NCBI RefSeq assembly: GCF_000744935.1
Contig: NZ_JQMW01000009.1
Coordinates: 1,240,001 to 1,304,000, forward strand
Length of the DNA stretch: 64,000 nt
Direction of reading: 5' to 3'
Source: Clostridium sp. KNHs214
GTDB lineage: Bacteria; Bacillota; Clostridia; Clostridiales; Clostridiaceae
This document shows positions 18,456-27,421 of this stretch, piece after piece (position 1 is the first letter of the stretch; each line of letters begins with the position of its first letter). The position numbers and the translations under genes are program-made. The notes under the pieces were generated by a model. It was not told the DNA's origin. It did not search any database and worked only from the letters and a program-made list of their open reading frames with translations.

Positions 18456-18521
18456 AAAATCATTCCTTCTTTCTTCTTTTGTTTTTTTAATTACTTTTAA
18501 AATAGTACTAATAATTATTAT

Positions 18522-18632
18522 TTAACCGTAAAATTCAAATAATTCTTCAACTGCTATATGAAAAACCTTTGCTATATCCATTGCCAATTTTAAATATGGA
18601 TTAGCCTTTCCATTCGATACAAAATTTATAAT
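18522..18632 (-). pseudogene. C-terminal remnant of an XRE-type HTH regulator
   Basis: The minus frame ending in TAA at 18522-18524 reads IINFVSNGKANPYLKLAMDI followed by AKVFHIAVEELFEFYG. This is the second half of a Cro/CI helix-turn-helix (compare the common pattern ENGKYNPSLKLALKIAKVF). The first half is missing, cut at the end of the ABC exporter gene (18634). It may have been the exporter's regulator. Confidence 0.7.
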
Positions 18633-18633
18633 T

Positions 18634-20382
18634 TTAACTCCAAGTCATTTTCTCTAGTGCAATATGACTGCGATACCAATCATCTTTTTGTAAAAGTTCT
18701 TTAGGAGAACCTGCACTTTTAACCCTGCCATCCTCCAAGATGACCACTGTATCACTGGCAATCATAGATGATAAACGGTGAGATATGGACAATATTGTGT
18801 GGGCTTGACTTGCCTTTTGCAACACAGACACTATCTTCTCTTCAGTAATAGAATCAAGATTAGCTGTAATCTCGTCCAGAAGAAGTATAGGAGGATCTGT
18901 CACAATGGCTCTTGCTATTGCTAAAAGCTGTTTTTGTCCCTGTGAAAAAAGTGTGTCGCTAGTTACTTGGGTATCTATGCCGTTTTCCAAGGTTGCTATA
19001 TAATCCGTAAGCCCTACAAAATCCAAAACATTTTCAATTTGTTTCTTTGTAATATTATTGTCCTGAAGACTAATTTGCTCTGCTACTGTTCCCTGTATAA
19101 TATGAAAGCTTTGATCCACATATCCAAATATTTTACGTTTTTCGGAATTTGGTATTTGGTAAACATCAATGTGGTTTATTGTTATGTTCCCCTCTGATGG
19201 CTTAAGAAGTCCCATAATCAACTTGAATAATGTAGTTTTTCCAACCCCCGTTCTCCCTACAAAGGTAACCTTCTCATTTGATTTTAAATTAAGATTAATA
19301 TTCTGGATAACATTATTGCCATCTTCATACTGAAAAGTAATATCATTAAATGATAATATCACTTCCCTATCTATGGGAATAATATGTTCTATCTTTAATT
19401 CATTCTTCTTAAAGTCATCCTCAGCTTCACCGTAAAAATCATCTACTCTACGGATACCTGATAAAGCCTTTTGAATATTTTGCAGTTCCATTCCCAAATT
19501 TTCAATTGGTGCAAACAAGTTAGATATTAATTCAATTGATGCTGCAACCATTCCTAGAGATATTCCCAGATAATTTAGTTGTTTAGACGATAATACTACA
19601 ATAAACCCAATAACAGTAGCACGAATGAGCTGAATAATTGGAGAAAATATAGAATCATAAAAATTTACTTTCTCAATTGTTTTGTAATTATCAAACAATT
19701 GCTTAGTATAGTTCTTTTCCATATAATTCTCTTTGCTGTAGGATTTAATCATCTGTACATTCTTTAAGCTTTCAGAGATATGATTGTTTACCCTGCCTAC
19801 CAATATTCTATTTTCTATATGAGCCTTAAGCATTCTCTTTTGAAAAAGTCGAGTAATACCGTAAATAAAAGGTAGCAATATTAAAATTATCACTCCAAGC
19901 TTTGAACTGAACATCCAAATTGAAACTACAATACCTATAATCTTAAAGCAATCAACCATCATTCCGATAATACCACTTGTAAACAGTGAATTAATTGCGT
20001 CCACATCATTTGTAAACCGTGATACAATTGTGCCTGAACCATTTGAAGAAAAAAAACTCGCATTTATTTTTTGGAGTTTTTTCATCATTTCACTTCGTAT
20101 TTCTTTTGTAATTTTTTGTCCCAAAACCGTAAGGACAGCCTCTTTAATGAAGTCAAATATTGCAATAAACAATAATATAATAATATAAGCAACCGCTAAA
20201 ATAAACAATTTATTAAAGTTTTTTGGTACCAAATTATTATCAATTATATACTTCAAAATTTGAGGAGGGATTAAACTTGTAAGAACAACGCCACAAATAG
20301 AAAACACTAACAGTATACTTATGCCAATATTGTTTTTAATTACTTTAATCATAGATTTTTTTATTAAACTATTTCCCATCAT
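18634..20382 (-). CDS. ABC exporter subunit (membrane plus ATPase), second of pair
   Basis: About 582 residues: six-helix ABC membrane domain (about 1-310) then ATPase. Walker A is GRTGVGKTT, the signature is FSQGQKQLLA (a degenerate LSGGQ), Walker B is ILLLDEITANLD, and the His is in SISHRLSS. The pair with the next gene resembles heterodimeric multidrug exporters such as BmrCD. ATG 20382 is chosen for its GGGGG ribosome binding site; the frame extends to 20424. It overlaps the upstream subunit by 14 bp. The substrate is not evident. Confidence 0.9.
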   Translation of the reverse strand: MMGNSLIKKSMIKVIKNNIGISILLVFSICGVVLTSLIPPQILKYIIDNNLVPKNFNKLFILAVAYIIILLFIAIFDFIKEAVLTVLGQKITKEIRSEMMKKLQKINASFFSSNGSGTIVSRFTNDVDAINSLFTSGIIGMMVDCFKIIGIVVSIWMFSSKLGVIILILLPFIYGITRLFQKRMLKAHIENRILVGRVNNHISESLKNVQMIKSYSKENYMEKNYTKQLFDNYKTIEKVNFYDSIFSPIIQLIRATVIGFIVVLSSKQLNYLGISLGMVAASIELISNLFAPIENLGMELQNIQKALSGIRRVDDFYGEAEDDFKKNELKIEHIIPIDREVILSFNDITFQYEDGNNVIQNINLNLKSNEKVTFVGRTGVGKTTLFKLIMGLLKPSEGNITINHIDVYQIPNSEKRKIFGYVDQSFHIIQGTVAEQISLQDNNITKKQIENVLDFVGLTDYIATLENGIDTQVTSDTLFSQGQKQLLAIARAIVTDPPILLLDEITANLDSITEEKIVSVLQKASQAHTILSISHRLSSMIASDTVVILEDGRVKSAGSPKELLQKDDWYRSHIALEKMTWS

Positions 20383-22114
20383 TTTTTCCCCCATCTGTAC
20401 GCTGTAAATTAAATATTGTTTCATAAACTTGCGATTTTTTCATAAGTTCATTATGGGTACCGTAATCTACTGTTTTGTTGTTATCTAACAATACAATATG
20501 ATTTATTCTACTAAAAATAGCCAAACGGTGTGAAACTAGAATAATCAAACTATCTTTATAATTTTTTCTTAAGTTCTTAATGATTTTTTCTTCTGTCTTC
20601 ATATCCACCGCTGAAAATGGATCATCTAATATTATAATTTTATTTTTATTAATAAGAGCTCTTGCCAATGCTATCCTTGCCTGCTGACCACCACTTAATT
20701 TAATTCCACTATTTCCAACTAAAGTATTTTGCCCCTGAGGCATTGTTTCCAAATCTGTATCAAAGCAAACATTTTTTAAAACAGAAGCAATATCTTGCCT
20801 ACTTCCTAAAGTTATATTGTTATAAATGGTATCTGAAAGCAACTGGGGCTTATGACCTAAGTAAGAAATCATCTGACTTCGCTCATATTCTGAATAGTCT
20901 TTTAATTCCTTACCATCTATTTTTATGCTGCCTACATATGGATATAATCCAAGCAAAGATAGTGCAAGTGTAGATTTACCAGAAGCAATGGGACCTGTGA
21001 TGCCTATAATTTGTCCCTGTTTTCCTTCAAAACTAATATTTTCAATTATATTTTCCTTTCCCTCTTCATAACAGAAGCTAAGATTTTCTACTGATAATAC
21101 TGTGCTCCTCTTATTTATTTTAACAGTAACGTCTTTACTTTCATATTCCGTAAGATATGGTTTAATACGCCTCCATGACACTTGAGATTTTTGTACAGAA
21201 TTAAATAGTTTAGCTGCTTTACTTGCCTTAATTGCCATGGCAGTAAACATAGCTATGTAGGTGGAAAACTCTCCTACACTCCAACTACCATTAATCACCT
21301 TTTTACCTCCTAAATAAATTACCATTATTATTCCAACCATTGCTATCACATGATATATGGGTTGCATAGAATTTTCTAATATATTGGCTTTGATAGCCTT
21401 ATTCTGCAAATCTTCCAATTGCTCATTATACTTCATTCTGTTTTGTGACTCCATACCAGTGACACGATATAACATAACATTTTCAATGGCATCATAGGTA
21501 ATCTGTGCTACCTGGCTGCTTTTTTCACGAAAAGCAATGGAGTACTTATAAATAACACTTTTTAATTTTTCGGCAAACAACATTGCAATAGGAATAAAAA
21601 GAATAGATAACATAGTTATTTTAACATCATAAATAATCATTGATATTAGATAAGATGCCATGAGAACGCCTGTATCAAATACTTCTGTGGTGAACTTTCT
21701 CATTCCCTCCACGCATAAATCCACATCGGAAATAGCTCTTGTCATTAGATCACCTGTATTTTCATTATCAAGTTCAGAAATATTTTTATGTATTATGTTA
21801 TTGTATATCATAAACCTCATAGTAGCACTGGTACTATTGGCAAAACGTCTTATATAAAAGCGCTTAAAATATCGAAAAAGTTGAATAATTCCAATAAGAG
21901 CAACGTAGGTAACTGCAAGTATTATTACAGAAGATAAGTCAGCCTCATGAACAATAGAATCTATGAGTTTTCCTTGATATATAGGTCCTAAAATAACCGT
22001 AGTATTGCACAGCAATCCAAATATTATAATACAAGTTACTACAAATTTTTCTTTTTTCCAGTAATTAATAATTTTATCTGGTTGCTTCATAGGCTCGATC
22101 TTTAATTTCGACAT
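20369..22114 (-). CDS. ABC exporter subunit (membrane plus ATPase), first of pair
   Basis: About 581 residues with an N-terminal six-helix domain and a C-terminal ATPase: Walker A GPIASGKST, signature LSGGQQARIA (canonical), Walker B IIILDDPFSAVD. Walker B here ends in Asp rather than the catalytic Glu, while the partner has Glu (LLLDEI). This asymmetry is typical of heterodimeric exporters with one degenerate ATP site. The start may be ATG 22114 or ATG 22138 (TGGGGG lies between). First gene of the pair. Confidence 0.9.
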   Translation of the reverse strand: MSKLKIEPMKQPDKIINYWKKEKFVVTCIIIFGLLCNTTVILGPIYQGKLIDSIVHEADLSSVIILAVTYVALIGIIQLFRYFKRFYIRRFANSTSATMRFMIYNNIIHKNISELDNENTGDLMTRAISDVDLCVEGMRKFTTEVFDTGVLMASYLISMIIYDVKITMLSILFIPIAMLFAEKLKSVIYKYSIAFREKSSQVAQITYDAIENVMLYRVTGMESQNRMKYNEQLEDLQNKAIKANILENSMQPIYHVIAMVGIIMVIYLGGKKVINGSWSVGEFSTYIAMFTAMAIKASKAAKLFNSVQKSQVSWRRIKPYLTEYESKDVTVKINKRSTVLSVENLSFCYEEGKENIIENISFEGKQGQIIGITGPIASGKSTLALSLLGLYPYVGSIKIDGKELKDYSEYERSQMISYLGHKPQLLSDTIYNNITLGSRQDIASVLKNVCFDTDLETMPQGQNTLVGNSGIKLSGGQQARIALARALINKNKIIILDDPFSAVDMKTEEKIIKNLRKNYKDSLIILVSHRLAIFSRINHIVLLDNNKTVDYGTHNELMKKSQVYETIFNLQRTDGGKNDGK

Positions 22115-22296
22115 ATTAAGTAGCATCCCCCATCGCATAATAAAAAATTAGCACTAATAAAAGTCCTTGCACTAAAATTATACATTATTAGAAGCAATTT
22201 TTCTATTGAAACATATTCACTCATGTAAACTATTGTAACAAGTTTTTTTATTACTTCATAAGATATTTTATAGTGCTATAATCTTAAGGAGCTTTT

Positions 22297-23022
22297 ATGT
22301 ATAATCATTGTTTTAAATCTGATATTATAAGTCCAAGTATTATATTTATTGCAAGAGGAGATGTAAACGGTGATAGGATACCTGACAATTTATATCTAAT
22401 TGGAACAAGAACCCCATCAAGTAATTTTATTAAAAACATCACTCTTATAATCCAAGATGGGAGAACAGAGAACATTATAAAAATACCTCTAAAAGAAAAT
22501 GCCGGATATAATCCTAGATTACTTTTGGGAGACTTTACTGGAAATGGTACAAAAGATATATTAATTAGTATTGATTCTGGCGGAAGCGGTGCAATAATGT
22601 ATCATTATATTTATTCTTTTATTTTTAATACACCACAACTAATATTCGATTTTGATGTATATAACAAAGAATATGAATATGATGTTACTTTTAAAAACAA
22701 CTATAAAGTCGAAGTAACAAGCAATAAAAATAATGAAAAATACATTATAGACATATCTCTTAAGGAAGATGATTACTTAAATGAAATATACTATGAGAAT
22801 GGTAACCTAAGAAATCCAATTAGCGGATTTGTAAATCCCCTAAGCGGCTTATATCCTGTAGATTTTAACTCTGATGGAATATACGAACTGTTGGCTTATC
22901 AAAAAATAGCTGGAAGATATAATGCAGATTCTCTAGGCTATGTTTTGAATACGCTAAAATGGCAATATAATAAATTTGTTTTAGACAATCAAAATGTAGC
23001 TATCTGGGGAGCACAACAATAA
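22297..23022 (+). CDS. Protein with calcium-loop (FG-GAP/VCBS-like) repeats
   Basis: 241 residues, no signal peptide and no membrane helix. Three Asp-rich loops of the dockerin/EF-hand kind occur: DVNGDRIPD (about 25), DFTGNGTKD (about 82) and DFNSDGIYE (about 190), each preceded by hydrophobic strands as in beta-propeller blades. Similar proteins in spore formers are annotated as VCBS-repeat or coat-associated proteins. The function is unknown. AAGGAG 7 bp upstream fixes the start. The stop codon lies at the edge of a family C repeat. Confidence 0.75.
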   Translation: MYNHCFKSDIISPSIIFIARGDVNGDRIPDNLYLIGTRTPSSNFIKNITLIIQDGRTENIIKIPLKENAGYNPRLLLGDFTGNGTKDILISIDSGGSGAIMYHYIYSFIFNTPQLIFDFDVYNKEYEYDVTFKNNYKVEVTSNKNNEKYIIDISLKEDDYLNEIYYENGNLRNPISGFVNPLSGLYPVDFNSDGIYELLAYQKIAGRYNADSLGYVLNTLKWQYNKFVLDNQNVAIWGAQQ

Positions 23023-23093
23023 ATACTACTATATATTGTGCTGAATTTAAATTTTCAGAACAATATATAGTATGTAAATTTTTTAATGCCACA
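23020..23093 (+). repeat. Family C repeat, copy 1 (partial)
   Basis: About 70 bp matching 58390-58465 in the same direction, with a self-complementary core (ACTATATATTG with CAATATATAGT) and the right end TAATGCCACAGCCCC. The left terminal repeat is missing, replaced by the end of the preceding gene. Confidence 0.6.
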
Positions 23094-23135
23094 GCCCCAT
23101 TTTGGAGTTACATCAATCCTCTTTACACAAAGTTA

Positions 23136-23294
23136 AGGTACATGAAAATAAATAACAAGTCAAAGATGCAGGTATATTTTGTGTCAGACAAGGCAGCAGT
23201 TTCCGCCGCTAGTAAACCTATCGGTGGGTTCTGTTGACGCAGTATGACGCAAAATAGACTAGCATACTGACTTGTTATTTATTTGAATGTGCCT
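23136..23294 (+). repeat. Family B palindromic repeat, copy 1
   Basis: 159 bp. The ends AGGTACATGAAAATAAATAA and TTATTTATTTGAATGTGCCT are inverted repeats, and the element folds into one long hairpin with a GC-rich tip. Closely matches copies at 30840, 40628 and 55057. No coding frame. Confidence 0.85.
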
Positions 23295-23386
23295 AATACC
23301 AAATGTAGAGTTTACATAAATTATTTTAATTTTAAATTCTATTTATTTATAAAAATGTAAACTGCGTAGGAAACTATTACTTGATA

Positions 23387-24163
23387 CTACAATAGCTTTT
23401 CTAAATGAATACCTTCTAATTCCTCAACTACTTCATTAAACCATTTAATTGTTTCTTCATGTTTATGTTTCAAATCTTCGCCATCCTTAATAAAGTAAAA
23501 CTCATTAAGCTTTTTTACCACTTCTTTTGGCAAATCATAATATACATATCGTGTCCTAAAATCAAATCTATATGGACTATACCTTATTCTTATAGCTTCT
23601 AGCAAAAGGCTTAAGGAAAAATTATTGTAAAATGCCACTGCTTCAATATAATTCTTTCTATTAAGTTCTTTATATATCAAAATCTGATATATATTAAATA
23701 AGCTTTTAATTTTCTCTAATCTCTGCTCTAGTTTTTTTGCAAATTCTTTTTTGTCAATGCTCTTGTATTTAGTTACATTTTTTTTATCAAAGTGAACAAA
23801 GACCTCTCCATGTATTTCCTTTTGCAAAAATTTATCTGGTGCACTATGCCTTACAGCACAAATTTCCACTATAAGGAATTTGCTTGCATCTTTTAACTTG
23901 TACACCTTTTGATATGCTCCTTCACTCATAGGTTGGGAACATTCATATGTACTTTCAATTGGCGATAAAGTTTCTAATGCCTTATCAGTTACATTAAATA
24001 TTTCTCTTACTTTGTCATCTTCCACATCAACTGCAATATCAATATCTGACCATTCATCCACACGTCCAAAGGCCGCTGAGCCACATTGCCATGCTGCATA
24101 AACATAATCTAGTGGTTCTATGGAAGCAACTATACATTTTAATATTTCCTCTCTCTTTAACAT
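23387..24163 (-). CDS. Nucleotidyltransferase-domain protein
   Basis: About 258 residues. The N-terminal palm has GSAAFGRVDEWSDIDIAVDV, the GSxxxGxxxxxSDxD pattern of the polymerase-beta-type nucleotidyltransferases, and a third Asp/Glu candidate in LIVEICAV. The C-terminal half is helical, as in kanamycin/lincosamide nucleotidyltransferases. It could modify an aminoglycoside-like substrate or be an uncharacterised housekeeping member. ATG 24163 is chosen because AGGAGG lies 6-7 bp upstream; the longer frame starts at 24178. It stands alone. Confidence 0.8.
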   Translation of the reverse strand: MLKREEILKCIVASIEPLDYVYAAWQCGSAAFGRVDEWSDIDIAVDVEDDKVREIFNVTDKALETLSPIESTYECSQPMSEGAYQKVYKLKDASKFLIVEICAVRHSAPDKFLQKEIHGEVFVHFDKKNVTKYKSIDKKEFAKKLEQRLEKIKSLFNIYQILIYKELNRKNYIEAVAFYNNFSLSLLLEAIRIRYSPYRFDFRTRYVYYDLPKEVVKKLNEFYFIKDGEDLKHKHEETIKWFNEVVEELEGIHLEKLL

Positions 24164-24313
24164 AATTCTCCTCCTCATGATTATTGTTTTTCATCTTTAT
24201 TTTTTTAATAAATTGTTTTTTCATCTTTCTCTATAAGCTTTAATTTTTTTAATATACTCTCTCATTCTTAAAGTTTCATTTTTAATAAAGCACAACTCTT
24301 TTTAATAAGTTTT

Positions 24314-25657
24314 TTATTGCCTTGATAAAAGTTTTAATTCATTTGCCTTTTTTAATAATGTATATGCTGTTTCATACTCTTCTTTTTGTGAATATATTTC
24401 ACTTAAACTTTCATAGGCAAAACCTAAATTCATATATGCATATTGAACAATACCTTTATATTCTAAAGTTATATAAATTTCTACTTCTTTTATAAAACTT
24501 TCTATTTTACTAACGGCCTTATCATATTCCTTTAGTTTCCCATAAGCTAATCCTTCATATATTTTTCCTGTTAATATATAAACACAATCAATTATATGAG
24601 GAATTTTATGTTTATAATCTATTTTTGAAAAATCTTCAATAGCATTATTATAGTTTGATAATAAATAGTTTGCCTTTCCATGTTCCACATAATAATAAAA
24701 GGATTTTTCTCTTGCGTTAATTTCTAGTAACTCTAAATATTTCAAAGCTTCACATGGCTTATTTATCTTATTTTCATATTTAGCATAATTATGATATATC
24801 TTTGCCAAATTTAATTTATTATCGGTAAACTCTCCATATTGTTTTGCCTTATGGGCATTTACAAGAAACTTTTCATATTCTTCCCTCATAAGATATATTA
24901 TTGCTTCAATTCTATAAGCATCATCTATATAGTAATAAATATTATTTTCATTAGACAAAATAATAGATTTCTCACACATCTCAATTGCCTTTTGAAATTC
25001 ACCTTTTGCAAATAAAATAGCCGGCTGTGTAATTAATAACTTAATTTCTAAAAAAACATCCCTGCTGCTAGATTTATCATATAAACTCTGTGCTTCTTCT
25101 AAAATATTTCTACATTTATCATAATCATACTTTTCTAAGGTTTCCCTACATAACTTCATATATGCCCTTGATGCATCAATGTATAATCTATTGTATTTAT
25201 ATATTTCACAACATAAATTAATAATCTTTGTTCCTTCTTTAAATTCACTTAAAGCCACATGACATGACCCCAATCTATATAGTATATCTGCATATAATTT
25301 ACTTTTTTCCTGAAATTTATATATATCTAATAGATTATTTGCTTTTTCCTTAGCAGCTTCAAATTTATTGCTTCTTAGGAAAACATCTATCTCTTCCAAT
25401 TCCTTTAAAATTTTATTAAATGGTAAACAATTGTTGTCTATATATTGGGCGTCTTCTTCTTCATTTTGCAGAAAATAAGCTATTGGCGTATTTAGCTTTT
25501 TAGCAATATATTGCAAATTTTTCATAGAAGGATTGGCATGCCCATTTTCTATATGACTTAGCATACCTTTGGTCATTTCTGGCTCTGCAAGTTCTGCTTG
25601 AGTCATACTGAGCTCCTTCCTTAATCTTTTTATTTTTTCTCCAATACTTAAATTCAA
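24314..25657 (-). CDS. HTH-TPR transcriptional regulator (RNPP-like)
   Basis: 447 residues. The N-terminal XRE helix-turn-helix (about 5-65) includes IGEKIKRLRKELSMTQAELA and LSHIENGHANPSM. Residues about 75-440 are tetratricopeptide-like helical repeats. This is the layout of peptide-sensing regulators such as NprR and PlcR, though the TPR domain is longer than in PlcR. A TTG start (25657) follows AAAGGAGAG. No secreted-peptide gene is recognisable downstream. Large inverted repeats just upstream (25681-25720) suggest autoregulation. Confidence 0.82.
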   Translation of the reverse strand: MNLSIGEKIKRLRKELSMTQAELAEPEMTKGMLSHIENGHANPSMKNLQYIAKKLNTPIAYFLQNEEEDAQYIDNNCLPFNKILKELEEIDVFLRSNKFEAAKEKANNLLDIYKFQEKSKLYADILYRLGSCHVALSEFKEGTKIINLCCEIYKYNRLYIDASRAYMKLCRETLEKYDYDKCRNILEEAQSLYDKSSSRDVFLEIKLLITQPAILFAKGEFQKAIEMCEKSIILSNENNIYYYIDDAYRIEAIIYLMREEYEKFLVNAHKAKQYGEFTDNKLNLAKIYHNYAKYENKINKPCEALKYLELLEINAREKSFYYYVEHGKANYLLSNYNNAIEDFSKIDYKHKIPHIIDCVYILTGKIYEGLAYGKLKEYDKAVSKIESFIKEVEIYITLEYKGIVQYAYMNLGFAYESLSEIYSQKEEYETAYTLLKKANELKLLSRQ

Positions 25658-25680
25658 TTTTCTCTCTCCTTTTAAGTATA

Positions 25681-25720
25681 TATACTATACTATTTAGTAT
25701 AGTATAATTAAAGTATACTT
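25681..25720 (-). promoter_or_regulatory. Operator region of the HTH-TPR gene
   Basis: A perfect 12-bp inverted repeat with 2-bp spacer (TATACTATACTA at 25681-25692, mirrored at 25695-25706), then the palindrome AAGTATACTT (25711-25720), all 24-65 bp before the TTG start. Probable binding sites for the gene's own product, overlapping its promoter. Confidence 0.6.
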
Positions 25721-25833
25721 TCAAGTATATTTAGTATAATTTAATTATACTTTGTTTTATATTAAAGTTCTAATATTTAGACTTTCCTTATTATTTTACT
25801 TTATTTTTGTTGTCTACAATTAAATAGTCGTAA

Positions 25834-26020
25834 ATGTATTACATTGAAAACTTCTATTATTTTGATAAATTGCATTTTGCAATTGATAAGTATACAGAGT
25901 TTTACAATACCAGAAGGCTTCAAGCAACGTTAAAAGGTCTGACTCCGATAGAATATCGAAATCAGACCTTGGTATCTTAATTTATATTTTTTACCTGTCT
26001 ACTTGACAGAGGGCAGTTCA
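25834..26020 (+). mobile_element. IS3-family insertion sequence remnant
   Basis: The plus frame 25834-25980 encodes about 48 codons ending in a transposase tail: FAIDKYTEFYNTRRLQATLK, then GLTPIEYRNQTLVS and stop. This is the OrfB C-terminus of IS3/IS150-group transposases (pattern YNxxRxQxxLxGLxPxEYR). Downstream, TGTCTACTTGACAGAGGG may be the element's right end. The rest of the element is gone. Confidence 0.8.
25930..25970 (-). terminator. Hairpin inside the IS remnant, terminator for the APC operon
   Basis: AAGGTCTGA (25934-25942) pairs with TCAGACCTT (25962-25970), with CGAT/ATCG inside. On the minus strand TTTT follows. It is the first hairpin after the APC permease stop at 26091, so the remnant may now end that operon. 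Confidence 0.55.
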
Positions 26021-26090
26021 TTCTTTATAGTCTTTTCCTACCTTATTTGTTAAGTTTATAATAACTTGTTTGAAAACACTATTGTTCAAA

Positions 26091-27410
26091 TTATTTCATG
26101 CTATTTGAATATCTTTTATAGTAAAAGTATCCTAACACTGCCCATAAAACCATTAGCAGCATAGATGGACTGCTTAATCTTGCAGGGGAACCTGGTATAA
26201 TAAGTAATCCTATAAATACAAGACTTATAAAAGCACCCACTAATGAAAAATATCTGTCCAGTCCTATTGAATGTTTAAAACTAATATAACATACATAAAA
26301 ATATGCTACAGCAGCTAGTAACGATGACATATCTACTATATAGATAATAACCTCTCTACCCAACCAAGGTGCTATTAGACTAGCTAAAGCTACAAATTTA
26401 ACTCCATTGTCAAATACGCCATTTTGATTTTCCTTATTGTACTTTGCTGGAATAAGTCTATATCTAGACAACGCTCCTATGAGCTTGCTGCTGCCTAACA
26501 TAAAGCCATTTATTCCACCAGCCACTGCCCCAGCCAGTGATATTATAAGCAACATAAATCCTATATATCCCATATTATTCAGTACGGCAGTTCCTAGAGC
26601 CCATTGTTCCAAAAGCGCTTTCTCTGGAGTATATACCAAACCAGTTGTAATATTTAAAAGATTATAAAAAAGCACTCCAGTGAATATAGCTAATACTGCC
26701 ATTCTTGTAGCTTTTGCAGGTTCAAAACTTAACTCTGTAGACACTTGTGGTATTACATCAAACCCCACAAATAAGAAAGGAACTATTGCAAAAATTTTCG
26801 CAACCTCATTAATGTTAAACTTATAGTTAACAATATAGTTATTCATAATTAAGCTATGGTCTGTCTTTATGAACATGAAAGTAAATACTAAAATTACATT
26901 TACCACCATCAATAAGATCATTATGTTCTGTACTCTAGAACTGAACTTTAGTCCCTTAATATTCACATAAGCAAACACTAAAATTATTAAGCTAGCAATA
27001 ATAATCTCTGACAAATATACAGGATAACCAGCTATGTTATATAGATATCCAAAATCCATTGCTGTACCAAACAACTTCTTAATTACTAATACGAATGCTG
27101 TAGCATTCAATGGAACCATGCTTATATAACATAAAGTCAGAGACCATCCTACTACAAAACCATTGACCTTACCCATATTTCTATAGGTATAAGAGAATTC
27201 TCCTCCATCTTCTTGATGATTCTCCATCATGATGTGATATCCCTTTTGTATAAAAAGAATAGCAAGGCCACCCAGTATAAAACCCATGGCCGTACTAATG
27301 ATACCACTTTCATGAAGAAACTTTGAACCAGGGAGAGTAAATGATCCCCATCCAATAATAGATCCTAATGCTAAGGCTAGTATATCTATTCTGTTTAATT
27401 TTTTTCTCAT
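26091..27410 (-). CDS. APC-family amino acid permease
   Basis: 439 residues with about 12 membrane helices. The N-terminus LALGSIIGWGSFTLPGSKFL holds the GSIIG-type substrate loop of the APC superfamily. An acidic loop HQEDGGEFSYTYRNMGKV resembles members that exchange amino acids or amines. It lies 11 bp after the persulfide reductase gene and may be co-transcribed, so the substrate might be a sulfur-containing amino acid. That is inference. Confidence 0.88.
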   Translation of the reverse strand: MRKKLNRIDILALALGSIIGWGSFTLPGSKFLHESGIISTAMGFILGGLAILFIQKGYHIMMENHQEDGGEFSYTYRNMGKVNGFVVGWSLTLCYISMVPLNATAFVLVIKKLFGTAMDFGYLYNIAGYPVYLSEIIIASLIILVFAYVNIKGLKFSSRVQNIMILLMVVNVILVFTFMFIKTDHSLIMNNYIVNYKFNINEVAKIFAIVPFLFVGFDVIPQVSTELSFEPAKATRMAVLAIFTGVLFYNLLNITTGLVYTPEKALLEQWALGTAVLNNMGYIGFMLLIISLAGAVAGGINGFMLGSSKLIGALSRYRLIPAKYNKENQNGVFDNGVKFVALASLIAPWLGREVIIYIVDMSSLLAAVAYFYVCYISFKHSIGLDRYFSLVGAFISLVFIGLLIIPGSPARLSSPSMLLMVLWAVLGYFYYKRYSNSMK

Positions 27411-27421
27411 AAAATCAACCT

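Noticed and set aside
25500-25724. 74-codon minus frame overlapping the HTH-TPR start
   Set aside because: Out-of-frame shadow of the regulator gene that also covers its operator; the TTG 25657 frame has the HTH motif.
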